From contig UWSJ01000097.1 of the NCBI GenBank assembly GCA_900549525.1, forward strand, positions 1-5,870: a stretch of 5,870 nt of DNA, in the 5' to 3' direction. Below the pieces are notes generated by a model. It had not been told where the DNA came from, ran no database searches, and saw nothing but the letters and a program-made list of their open reading frames with translations. Origin of the DNA: an uncultured Coriobacteriaceae bacterium (GTDB lineage Bacteria > Actinomycetota > Coriobacteriia > Coriobacteriales > Atopobiaceae). A program made the position numbers and the translations under genes. Shown here piece after piece: positions 1-5,870 of this stretch (within the stretch, counting starts at the first letter, position 1; every line of letters starts with the position of its first letter).

Positions 1-1606
1 TGGTGAGCAGCTGCCGCTGGCCCTGGCTCACGCTCTCGGCGTCGTTCTCGAGCACGGTGTCGTAGCCGTCGGGAAGCGTGCGCACGTAGTGGTCGACGCG
101 GGCTGCCCTGGCGGCGGCAATCACCTGCTCGCGCGTGGCGTCCGGCCTGCCGTAGGCGATGTTGTCCGCCACGGTGCCCTCGAACAGCCACGCGTCCTGG
201 AGCACCATGCCAAACTGGCGGCGCAGGTCGGCCGCGCGCATGCTCCGCGTGTCCACCCCGTCGAGCGTGATGCGCCCGCCATCGACCTCGTAGAAGCGCA
301 TGAGCAGGTTGATGAGCGTGGTCTTGCCCGCTCCCGTGGCGCCCACGATGGCGACCTTCTGGCCGGGGCTAGCCACGAGCGATACGTCGCGCATGAGCGG
401 CCTGCCCAGCGCATAGCCAAAGCGCACGTGCTCGAAGGCCACGCGGCCCCGCACGGGCTCGGCGACGGCGAGCGGGTGCGCCGGGTCGGCCTCCACCTCG
501 ACCTCGTCAAGCAAGAAGAAGACGCGCTCCGCCGCCGCGATGGCGCCCTGCAACATGTTGGTCGTCATCGACATCTGCGCAAGCGGCTCGCTGGCCGTGT
601 TGACGTACTGAAAAAAGGCCTGGAACACACCCACGGTGAGCTGCCCGGCAAGGAGCATCCCGCCCGCCAGCACGGCTATCGCCACGAGCGACAGCCTCAC
701 GAGGAAGCGCACGGCAGGGCCCACGGCGTTGGTGAGATAGTCGGCGCGCGCACTCGTGCGGGCCAGCTCGTCGGCCTCGGCCCGCAGGGCATCGACGCTC
801 GAGCGCTCCTGGCCAAAGGCGCGGATGACGACCCGCCCGCTGTAGGCCTCCTCCACGTACGACGTGAGAGCGCCGGTCGCCGCCTGTCGGGCCTCGGCGG
901 CCCTGAGCGTCGAGGCCGAGACGGCCTTCGTCACGAGCAGGCTTGCCGCCACGCACGCCACGAACACGAGCCCCAGCCGCACGTTGAGGACGAGCATGGC
1001 CACCACGGCCCCCACGAGCATGCCCGCGGAGATGAGCATCTGGAGCAGCCCGCGCTGAAGCACCTCGGAGAGCTTGTCGAGGTCGTTGGTGGCGCGGCTG
1101 ATGGTGTCGCCGGGCTGGCGCGCGTCGTAGTAGAACAGCGGCAGGCGCGCGAGCTTGGCCGAGATGTCATGACGAAGTCGCAGGTTGAGGCGCTCGGCGA
1201 AGCCCGCCATGACCCGCACCTGCACCGTGTAGAAGACCCAGGCGGCCGTCCAGATGGAGAAGAAGAGCAGAATCTGGGACCCGCCGTTGGCGAGCGTCAC
1301 CACGTAGCGCTCCCCCGCCGCATGCGCGGCCCGGATGTTGGTCCAGAGGAGGTCGACCACGCGGGCGCTGTAGGCCGGGGCGGCAAGACTCGCCAAGACG
1401 TAAAGCGCGGCCGACAGCGCCGCGACAACGAGCCGCCAGCGCATGCCCGTGCACGCTTCCCAGAGCCGCCTGACGCACGCGCCGGGATCGGTCGCCGTCT
1501 CGCTGTCCGTCGTATCGTGTGCCGCCGGGGCCGTCGGCTCGTGCGCCGCCGGAGCCGTCGGCTCGGCCACGGGCGCGCCCCCGTCCATCGTCTCGTCCTT
1601 CGCCAT
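1..1606 (-). CDS. ABC exporter half-transporter, second subunit (3' end cut by window edge)
   Basis: This membrane exporter subunit has its transmembrane and ATPase domains fused; 535 codons are visible and the frame runs open off the left edge. After a soluble Ala/Pro-rich N-terminus (about 1-50), hydrophobic segments lie near residues 58-80, 110-130, 188-207, 209-226 and 300-320. The nucleotide-binding domain starts near 385: Walker A GATGAGKT at 422-429, Q-loop Gln470, and signature VSQGQ at 526-530 (SQGQ instead of SGGQ). Walker B and the switch region lie outside the window. ATG 1606 is chosen because GGGAGGG (1613-1619) sits 6 nt upstream; an in-frame ATG seven codons on is a less likely alternative. 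It begins 2 nt after the stop of the preceding ABC gene. SQGQRQLLT is characteristic of the TM288/BmrD-type partner in heterodimeric exporters. The substrate cannot be told; multidrug or lipid-like export is inferred from the family and the MarR context. Confidence 0.93.
   Translation of the reverse strand, partial: MAKDETMDGGAPVAEPTAPAAHEPTAPAAHDTTDSETATDPGACVRRLWEACTGMRWRLVVAALSAALYVLASLAAPAYSARVVDLLWTNIRAAHAAGERYVVTLANGGSQILLFFSIWTAAWVFYTVQVRVMAGFAERLNLRLRHDISAKLARLPLFYYDARQPGDTISRATNDLDKLSEVLQRGLLQMLISAGMLVGAVVAMLVLNVRLGLVFVACVAASLLVTKAVSASTLRAAEARQAATGALTSYVEEAYSGRVVIRAFGQERSSVDALRAEADELARTSARADYLTNAVGPAVRFLVRLSLVAIAVLAGGMLLAGQLTVGVFQAFFQYVNTASEPLAQMSMTTNMLQGAIAAAERVFFLLDEVEVEADPAHPLAVAEPVRGRVAFEHVRFGYALGRPLMRDVSLVASPGQKVAIVGATGAGKTTLINLLMRFYEVDGGRITLDGVDTRSMRAADLRRQFGMVLQDAWLFEGTVADNIAYGRPDATREQVIAAARAARVDHYVRTLPDGYDTVLENDAESVSQGQRQLLT
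1517..1564 (-). repeat. 24-bp tandem direct repeat inside the second ABC gene
   Basis: Two adjacent 24-bp copies (1517-1540 and 1541-1564) differ at two positions, both synonymous. They encode EPTAPAAH twice (residues 15-30) in the soluble N-terminal tail before the first membrane segment. The tail looks disordered and is probably a tolerated duplication. Confidence 0.85.
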
Positions 1607-1608
1607 GG

Positions 1609-3462
1609 CTAACCCTCCCTCCTCTCCTGCGACCGCGCTATCTCGCGGTATGTCGCGCATGTGGCGAGCAGCTCCTCGTGGGTGCCAAGGCCCGCCACCG
1701 TCCCCTCGTCGAGCACCACGATCTGCTCCATGTCGCGAATGGTGCTCACGCGCTGGGCGATGACGAGGGTGGCCGCCTGCGCAAGCTCCGGCACGAGGGC
1801 GAGGCGCAGGGCCGCGTCGGTCTTGAAGTCGAGCGCCGAGAACGAGTCGTCGAAGACGTAGAGGTCCGCCCGGCGCACGAGGGCCCGGGCGATGGCGAGC
1901 CGCTGGCGCTGGCCGCCCGAGAAGTTGAACCCGCCCTGGGAAACGCGGGCGGCCAGGCCATCCGGCAGCTCCCGCACGAAGGAGGCCTGGGCCACGTCGA
2001 GAGCGTGCCAGAGCTCCTCGTCGGTGGCGCCCGGCCTGCCCTGGCGCAGGTTCTCGGCGATGGTGCCGCTAAAGAGCCAGGCCCGCTGCGGCACGTAGGC
2101 AATGCGCGAGCGCAGCTCCGCCTGGGGCAGCTCGCGCACGTCGGCCCCGCAGAACGAAAGCGAGCCCGAGGTCACGTCGTGGAAGCGAAGCAGCAACTTG
2201 GCCACAGTGGACTTGCCCGACCCCGTGTTGCCGATGATTGCCGTGCGGCTCCCCCGCGCGAGCGAGAACGTGAGGTCGTGCAGGGTGTCCTCGTCGGCGT
2301 CGTGGAAGCGGAAACCCGCGTGGTCAAAGCGGGCGACGGGGATGGCGAGGCCATCTCCCGTCCCGTCGGGAACGACGCGGCCCCGGCGCTCCCCCGACGT
2401 GCCGGGCGCGGCCGGGCCTGGCGCACCCGCGGCGGCGGCAGGCAGCGACACCGCACCCTCCGCGTCGCGGATCTCGGGCACGAGCGAGAGCACCTCGTCG
2501 GCGCGGCGCAGGCACGCGAGGGCCCGCGGCAGCTGCAGGATGGCAAACTGCGCCATCATCATGAAGAACATGATGAGCATCGCGTACTCGATGAGGGCCG
2601 TGATGGAACCAATCTGCATGGCCCACGCGCCCACGCGGTCGGCACCCACCCACAGGATGAGCGACTCGGCCCCGTTCATGAGGAAGAACGTCATCGAGTC
2701 GGCCGTCGCGAACATGAGGTTCACGCGGATGGCGCTCTCGGCGTACTCCTCGAACGTGTCGTCCAGACGCCTGGCCGCCGCACGTTCGCGGCCAAACGCG
2801 CGAATGGGCCGCACGCCGCCGATCGTCTCGCGCAGGCGAACGTTCATGCGGTCGACGAAGCCCTGCAGGCGCGTGAACACCGGGGCCGAACGCCGCACCG
2901 CCACGACCGACACGGCCAGCATGCAGGCGACGACCGCCAGGAGCACGACGCCCATCCACGCGTCGACGGAAAACGCCAGAACCACCGAGATGACGCAGAT
3001 GACGGGCACGGGGAGCACCATGAGCGAGCACATGAGCAGGGCCTGCTGCACCACGTTGGCGTCCGACAGAGTGCGGCTCACCATCGAGCCGGTGCCGAAG
3101 CGCTCGAAGTCCGGGCCCGAGAAGGCAAGCGAGGCCTCGTAGACCGAGGTGCGCAGGTCGCGCCCGACGCACGCGGCGAGTCTCGAGGACACCCAGCTGG
3201 CGCAGATGGCGCCGCCCGAGCCCACGAGGGCCGCCACGAGCATCGCCGCGCCGTGGCCAAGCAGCACGTCTGTTCCCGCGCCCGAGACGGCCGCGTTCAC
3301 CATGACGGCAAGCTCGGTGGGAACGAACAGCATGCCGACGTTGTCGCAGAGCAGCGCCACGACCAAGGCCGCAACGAGGCCGGGATGGCGCGCGAGCAAA
3401 CGGGCGAGCAGCCGCAGCTCCCCACGACGCGGGCGCGTGGAGGTTGAGGGGACGCTGCTCAC
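1609..3462 (-). CDS. ABC exporter half-transporter, first subunit with degenerate ATPase residues
   Basis: This is a complete 617-residue half-transporter (membrane domain plus ATPase). Hydrophobic segments lie near residues 28-48, 66-90, 138-162, 168-188, 250-272 and 280-303. The ATPase domain shows Walker A GNTGSGKS (411-418), Q-loop Gln459, signature FSGGQ (514-518) and Walker B LYVFDD (534-539). The catalytic Glu is replaced by Asp539 and the switch His by Gln570 (in IAQRVSTI). This pattern, and the C-terminal YREI-x3-Q ending, match TM287/BmrC-type subunits that pair with a second half-transporter, here the next gene. An Ala/Pro/Gly-rich stretch (about 332-376) makes the linker between domains unusually long. 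I chose GTG 3462, which overlaps the marR stop as GTGA and has GGGGGAG (3468-3474) 5 nt upstream. The frame stays open upstream, but only as a shadow of marR. The predicted role is efflux of a toxic compound; the substrate is unknown. Confidence 0.95.
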   Translation of the reverse strand: MSSVPSTSTRPRRGELRLLARLLARHPGLVAALVVALLCDNVGMLFVPTELAVMVNAAVSGAGTDVLLGHGAAMLVAALVGSGGAICASWVSSRLAACVGRDLRTSVYEASLAFSGPDFERFGTGSMVSRTLSDANVVQQALLMCSLMVLPVPVICVISVVLAFSVDAWMGVVLLAVVACMLAVSVVAVRRSAPVFTRLQGFVDRMNVRLRETIGGVRPIRAFGRERAAARRLDDTFEEYAESAIRVNLMFATADSMTFFLMNGAESLILWVGADRVGAWAMQIGSITALIEYAMLIMFFMMMAQFAILQLPRALACLRRADEVLSLVPEIRDAEGAVSLPAAAAGAPGPAAPGTSGERRGRVVPDGTGDGLAIPVARFDHAGFRFHDADEDTLHDLTFSLARGSRTAIIGNTGSGKSTVAKLLLRFHDVTSGSLSFCGADVRELPQAELRSRIAYVPQRAWLFSGTIAENLRQGRPGATDEELWHALDVAQASFVRELPDGLAARVSQGGFNFSGGQRQRLAIARALVRRADLYVFDDSFSALDFKTDAALRLALVPELAQAATLVIAQRVSTIRDMEQIVVLDEGTVAGLGTHEELLATCATYREIARSQERREG

Positions 3463-3902
3463 AGGCTCTCCCCCATTCCGTTTAGCACGGCGGCGACGTA
3501 CTTGGAGGCAAGCCTGATGAACTCGCGGCGCTCGTCGGGCTCCAGTGACTCGAACGCGTGGCGCTCCACCTCCATGGCGGGCACGATGCGCTCGGCCGCG
3601 AAGGCGCGCCCCGCGGGCGTGAGCCTCAGCTCCTTGCTGCGACGATCGCCCTCGACGGGCACCAGCTCCACGAGGCCCTTCTCGACGAGGGTGCGCGTGG
3701 CGGAGTTCACGGTCTGCTTGGGATGCGAGATGCGTCGGGCGATATCGCGCTGCGTGGCCCGTTCGCCCTCCGCCTCGATGGCGTAGAGGATCCAGTAGGC
3801 GCAGTCTGACAGGCCACACCCCCGCGCAAGCCGGGCGTAGAGCTTGTCGATCTCGCGGTAGACCAAGTCGAGGTCGGTGACGTCCACGGCCTTCTCGTCC
3901 AT
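3459..3902 (-). CDS. MarR-family transcriptional regulator
   Basis: This 147-residue protein has the usual length and fold pattern of a MarR dimeric winged-helix repressor. N- and C-terminal helices (about 8-30 and 108-143) would form the dimer interface. A helix-turn-helix spans about 50-75, with a recognition helix near 62-75 (KQTVNSATRTLVEKG), followed by a wing (77-94) carrying the family's Asp-Arg pair at D86-R87 (DRRSK). Cys29 and Cys34 lie in the region between the dimer and DNA-binding parts; redox sensing is possible but unsupported. ATG 3902 follows GGAGGAG (3905-3911). It is the first gene of the operon, and its stop overlaps the start of the first ABC gene. The promoter directly upstream is covered by a perfect inverted repeat, so I infer autorepression and control of the exporter, relieved by a ligand, probably an exported compound. 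Confidence 0.95.
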   Translation of the reverse strand: MDEKAVDVTDLDLVYREIDKLYARLARGCGLSDCAYWILYAIEAEGERATQRDIARRISHPKQTVNSATRTLVEKGLVELVPVEGDRRSKELRLTPAGRAFAAERIVPAMEVERHAFESLEPDERREFIRLASKYVAAVLNGMGESL

Positions 3903-3904
3903 CG

Positions 3905-3911
3905 CTCCTCC
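3905..3911 (-). promoter_or_regulatory. Shine-Dalgarno site of marR
   Basis: GGAGGAG ends 2 nt before ATG 3902, with its GGAGG core 4 nt upstream. It fixes the marR start and excludes the out-of-frame ATG at 3916. Its last base is also the outermost base of the downstream operator arm, so a repressor bound there would lie right next to the start of translation. Confidence 0.7.
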
Positions 3912-3969
3912 ATCAATCCGAGTTCGGACTACTTTGACAGGGCGTTTATAGTCCGAACTCGGATTGATG
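3911..3969. promoter_or_regulatory. Perfect 21-bp inverted repeat, probable MarR operator
   Basis: The arms at 3911-3931 and 3949-3969 are exact reverse complements, separated by 17 bp. Each arm contains a smaller dyad, TCCGA-2-TCGGA (3917-3928 and 3952-3963), with centres 35 bp apart. On the minus strand the upstream dyad fills the spacer between the -35 and -10 boxes, and the downstream dyad lies at about +11 to +22 of the predicted transcript. MarR dimers typically bind short palindromes that overlap promoters, and a marR gene starts 9 bp away. Two dimers, one per arm, would block polymerase binding and clearance. Only one arm lies in the predicted marR mRNA, which argues against an RNA hairpin role there. 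Confidence 0.85.
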
Positions 3970-3973
3970 TCAA
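3945..3973 (-). promoter_or_regulatory. Sigma-70 type promoter of the marR-ABC operon
   Basis: On the minus strand, TTGACA (3968-3973) and TATAAA (3945-3950) are separated by exactly 17 bp: a consensus -35 and a 5/6 match to the -10. The expected transcription start is near 3938 (a G on the minus strand), giving a leader of about 36 nt before marR. Such a strong core promoter, with an operator inside its spacer, suits a tightly repressed, inducible operon. Confidence 0.85.
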
Positions 3974-4006
3974 CAAAAAGTGCCCCTCCCTGTTACCGGG
4001 AGGGGC
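3974..4006 (-). terminator. Rho-independent terminator of the copper operon
   Basis: A 9-bp GC-rich stem (arms 3998-4006 and 3982-3990) has a 7-nt loop (3991-3997). On the minus strand it is followed by two bases and then TTTTT (3979-3975). It begins 9 nt after the csoR stop codon, so it ends the copA-copZ-csoR transcript. The U-tract ends one base before the -35 box of the next promoter. Confidence 0.9.
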
Positions 4007-4015
4007 GCTGCGCGG

Positions 4016-4288
4016 CTACTTGGAGAGCTTGTCGATGACGCCCTCGATCTCGCGAAGCTTCTGGTCGCGCTCGGCATCGCTGCCGCAGTCGCAGGCGCTG
4101 CGCACGCAGCCGCCCACGTGGGCCTTGAGCACCGTGGCGTTGGTCTTGGCGACGAGGCTCTCGATGGCCATGAGCTGGTTGGATATGTCGATGCAGTAGC
4201 GATCGTCCTCCACCATGCGAATCACGGCGTCCAGCTGGCCGCGCGCGGTCTTGAGTAGGTTGAGGACGGTCTTGCCGTCGGCCATCAT
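4016..4288 (-). CDS. csoR: CsoR-type copper-sensing transcriptional repressor
   Basis: This 90-residue all-helical protein belongs to the CsoR/RcnR family, whose Cu(I)-sensing members release operator DNA when copper binds. The ligand set is visible: Cys32, His57 and Cys61, with the same 24- and 3-residue gaps as characterised CsoR proteins. Tyr31 precedes the first Cys, as in Mycobacterium tuberculosis CsoR. The typical core is present (RGQL at 16-19, then DRYCIDISNQLMAI). Cys66 and Cys68 are two further cysteines in a CxC just after the ligand set and are less usual. ATG 4288 is preferred because GGAG lies 7 nt upstream; the next codon, ATG 4285, is an alternative. It is the last gene of the operon, 4 nt after copZ, with the terminator directly behind. 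The CsoR operator should lie upstream of copA, outside this window. Confidence 0.93.
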   Translation of the reverse strand: MMADGKTVLNLLKTARGQLDAVIRMVEDDRYCIDISNQLMAIESLVAKTNATVLKAHVGGCVRSACDCGSDAERDQKLREIEGVIDKLSK

Positions 4289-4292
4289 GGCG

Positions 4293-4514
4293 CTACTCCG
4301 CCGTGACCTCGAGCGCCCGGTAGGCGTTGCCCGCACCGTCGACGGCGGCCGAGAGCTGCTCGGGGGTAACGGAGGACGCGCACTCCACCTCCACGGTGTT
4401 GGTGTCGTGGTCGGCGTCGGCGTCGGTCACACCGCTGACCTTGAGCAGCGCCCCCTCCACGGTGGCCTCGCAGTGGCCGCACATGAGTCCCTTGGTCTTG
4501 ATGACGTACTTCAT
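4293..4514 (-). CDS. copZ: CopZ-like heavy-metal-associated (HMA) copper chaperone
   Basis: This 73-residue cytosolic protein is a single HMA domain (beta-alpha-beta-beta-alpha-beta) that would carry Cu(I) to the CopA ATPase or to CsoR. The metal site is GLMCGHC at residues 9-15 with Cys12 and Cys15; the usual GMxCxxC has Leu at the Met position here, with Met one place on. The rest follows the family: alpha-1 after the CxxC (EATVEGALLKVSGV), an acidic turn rich in Asp (31-37), and a C-terminal helix and strand. ATG 4514 has AGGTGA (4519-4524) 4 nt upstream. It lies 76 bp after copA and 4 nt before csoR on the same strand. An isolated CopZ fits better than a mercury-binding MerP, given the neighbours and the absence of a signal peptide. 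Confidence 0.92.
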   Translation of the reverse strand: MKYVIKTKGLMCGHCEATVEGALLKVSGVTDADADHDTNTVEVECASSVTPEQLSAAVDGAGNAYRALEVTAE

Positions 4515-4590
4515 GGTTTCACCTTTCGTTGTGGCCGCCCGGATGGCGACCGTATTGTCAGCCGTTTCCCGTGCGCCCCGGTGGCGCGGT
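4515..4590 (-). other. copA-copZ intergenic spacer with two short potential hairpins
   Basis: The 76-bp gap can form two small stems in the minus-strand transcript: a 5-bp GC stem (4583-4587 with 4573-4577) just after the copA stop, and a 7-bp stem with one G-U pair (4545-4551 with 4533-4539) before the copZ ribosome site. Neither is followed by a U-tract, so I do not call a terminator. They could act as processing or stability elements, or be chance in GC-rich DNA. I see no good promoter here. Confidence 0.35.
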
Positions 4591-5870
4591 CTACTTGCCG
4601 CTCGGCGTCACGCGCGGCCGGAAGCCGCGAAGGCGCAAGGCGTTCGAGACCACGCACACGCTCGAGAGCGCCATGGCCGCCGCGCCGAACACCGGCGAGA
4701 GCTGCCAGCCCGTGAGCGGGTAGAACACGCCCGCCGCCAGCGGGATGCCGCAGGCGTTGTAGATGAGCGCCCAGAACAGGTCCTGCTTGATGTTGCGAAT
4801 CACCGCTCGTGACAGCTCGATGGCACGACCCACGTCGAGCAGGTCGGAGTGCATGAGGATGACGTCGGCGCCCTCCTTGGCGATATCGGCGCCGGTTCCG
4901 ATGGCAAGTCCCACGTCGGCACGGGCAAGGGCTGGCGAGTCGTTGATGCCGTCGCCCACCATGGCCACCTTGTGGCCTGCCTCCTGCAGCTTGCGGACGT
5001 GGCGCTCTTTGTCGGTCGGCATGACGTCGGCAATCACGGAGTCGCCGGAGAGGCCCACCGTGCGCCCGATGGCCTCCGCCGTGGTCCGGTTGTCGCCGGT
5101 GAGCATGACGGCCGTGACGCCGAGCCTGCCAAGCGCCTCGATGGCCGCCTTGCTCGTGGGCTTGACCTGGTCGGCAACGGCGATGGTGCCCACGAGCTCG
5201 CCGTTCTTGGCGAACATGAGCGGCGTCTTGCCGTCTTTGGCGAAGGCCTCGAGCGCGCCCTCGTCAACCGGCACGCCCAGCTCCGCCATGAGCTTCGCGT
5301 TGCCGGCGGCCACGACGTTGGCCCCCTCCCGCGCCGTGACGCCGCGACCCGGCACGGCCTTGAAGTCCTCGGCCTCGCGCGGCACGATGCCCGGCTCGCG
5401 GGTATGGTCCATGATGGCCTCGGCGAGCGGATGCTCGGAGTTGGCCTCGAGCGTGGCGGCAAGCTTGAGCAGCGCCTTCTCGCGCACGCCCTCGGCAGGC
5501 ACCACGTCGGTCACCTCGGGCTTGCCGCGCGTGATGGTGCCGGTCTTGTCGAGCACCACCGCATCCACGCCGCGCAGGTTCTCGAGGGCCTCCGCGCTCT
5601 TGAACAGCACGCCCATCTCGGCGCCTCGGCCCGTGCCCACCATGATGGCAACCGGCGTCGCCAGCCCCAAGGCGCACGGGCAGCTGATGACGAGCACCGC
5701 CACCGCGCTCGTGATGGCCTCGTTGACCGAGCCGGTGAGTGCGAGCCACGCGCAGAAGACCACGAGCGCGACACCAATGACCACCGGCACGAACACGCCG
5801 GCGACCCTGTCGGCGAGGCGGGCGATGGGCGCCTTGGTGGCGTTGGCGTCCTCGACGAGCTGCACGATCT
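4591..5870 (-). CDS. copA: Cu(I)-exporting P1B-type ATPase, C-terminal part (5' end outside window)
   Basis: This inner-membrane pump exports cytosolic Cu(I) using ATP. About 425 residues are visible and the frame enters already open at the right edge, so the N-terminal metal-binding domain(s) and first membrane helices are missing. Counting from the GTG at 5865: a conserved KAPI-x-RLADRVA stretch, the membrane copper-site motif CPC (62-64), phosphorylated Asp106 in DKTGT, the P1B HP dipeptide at 145-146, GRG (173-175), TGD (256-258), and GDGIND (304-309). The last two membrane helices carry YN (369-370) and M-x2-SS (398-402), residues that with CPC mark the Cu(I)/Ag(I) subgroup. GTG 5865 is internal and not a real start, because the conserved sequence continues upstream of it. 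copZ and csoR follow in the same direction, making a self-contained copper-resistance operon. Confidence 0.96.
   Translation of the reverse strand, partial: IVQLVEDANATKAPIARLADRVAGVFVPVVIGVALVVFCAWLALTGSVNEAITSAVAVLVISCPCALGLATPVAIMVGTGRGAEMGVLFKSAEALENLRGVDAVVLDKTGTITRGKPEVTDVVPAEGVREKALLKLAATLEANSEHPLAEAIMDHTREPGIVPREAEDFKAVPGRGVTAREGANVVAAGNAKLMAELGVPVDEGALEAFAKDGKTPLMFAKNGELVGTIAVADQVKPTSKAAIEALGRLGVTAVMLTGDNRTTAEAIGRTVGLSGDSVIADVMPTDKERHVRKLQEAGHKVAMVGDGINDSPALARADVGLAIGTGADIAKEGADVILMHSDLLDVGRAIELSRAVIRNIKQDLFWALIYNACGIPLAAGVFYPLTGWQLSPVFGAAAMALSSVCVVSNALRLRGFRPRVTPSGK

Noticed and set aside
89..3447. Very long open frames on the plus strand (507 codons at 89-1612 and 642 codons at 1519-3447).
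   Set aside because: They lie antisense to two clear ABC exporter genes with full motifs. The predicted proteins are His/Arg/Gly-rich without recognisable domains, as expected from the mirror frame of GC-rich genes.
3463..3819. An N-terminal extension of the first ABC protein (frame open up to 3819).
   Set aside because: The extra 119 residues are Arg/His-rich, match no exporter domain and overlap marR in another frame. GTG 3462 has a ribosome site and the usual overlap with the marR stop.
3934..3952. A possible plus-strand promoter in the operator region (TTGACA at 3934-3939, TATAGT at 3947-3952).
   Set aside because: The two boxes are only 7 bp apart, so they cannot work together, neither has a good partner at 16-18 bp, and no plus-strand gene follows.
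3911..3969. Reading the 21-bp inverted repeat as a transposon end, attachment site or mRNA terminator.
   Set aside because: No transposase, target duplication or U-tract is present, and its fit to promoter spacing and to the adjacent marR gene explains it better.
4289..4336. An N-terminal extension of CsoR starting at 4336.
   Set aside because: The 16 added residues are Arg/Ser-rich, overlap copZ and are not part of the CsoR family; ATG 4288 has a well-placed GGAG.
4016..5870. CsoR operator within the copper operon.
   Set aside because: I looked for a GC-rich CsoR-type palindrome flanked by TA/GTA ends and found none in the gaps; the operator should lie upstream of copA, outside the window.

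Overview
This GC-rich window holds six genes, all on the minus strand, in two adjacent transcription units. Read in the direction of transcription (high to low coordinates), the first is the distal part of a copper-homeostasis operon: the C-terminal part of a CopA-type Cu(I) P1B-ATPase, a CopZ-like copper chaperone, and a CsoR copper-sensing repressor. The second is a drug-efflux type operon: a MarR-family repressor followed by two half-size ABC exporters. Both window edges cut a gene: copA lacks its N-terminal half at the right edge, and the second ABC gene lacks its last part (roughly 100 codons by family comparison) at the left edge.

The 113-bp gap between the two units (3903-4015) is densely organised. 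A rho-independent terminator closes the copper operon. Its U-tract lies one base from the -35 box of a near-consensus promoter (TTGACA, 17-bp spacer, TATAAA) for the marR-ABC operon. A perfect 21-bp inverted repeat overlaps this promoter, with one arm covering the spacer and the other lying just downstream of the predicted start of transcription. This is a convincing operator for the MarR protein encoded immediately downstream, so the operon is probably autorepressed.

The two ABC proteins look like the halves of a heterodimeric exporter of the TM287/288, BmrCD or LmrCD kind. The first carries Asp in place of the catalytic Glu and Gln in place of the switch His. The second carries an SQGQ signature in place of SGGQ. 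These deviations fall in the same composite ATP site, giving one degenerate and one canonical site. marR/ABC1 overlap by 3 bp and ABC1/ABC2 are 2 bp apart, which suggests translational coupling and balanced production of the two subunits.

The high GC content, GTG start use and family mix fit a high-GC actinobacterium, possibly a Coriobacteriia member, but no taxonomic marker is present and this is a guess. I see no RNA genes, insertion sequences, CRISPR arrays or foreign-looking patches. The families are known; the points most worth a second look are the operator/promoter/terminator arrangement and the split degenerate ATPase site.
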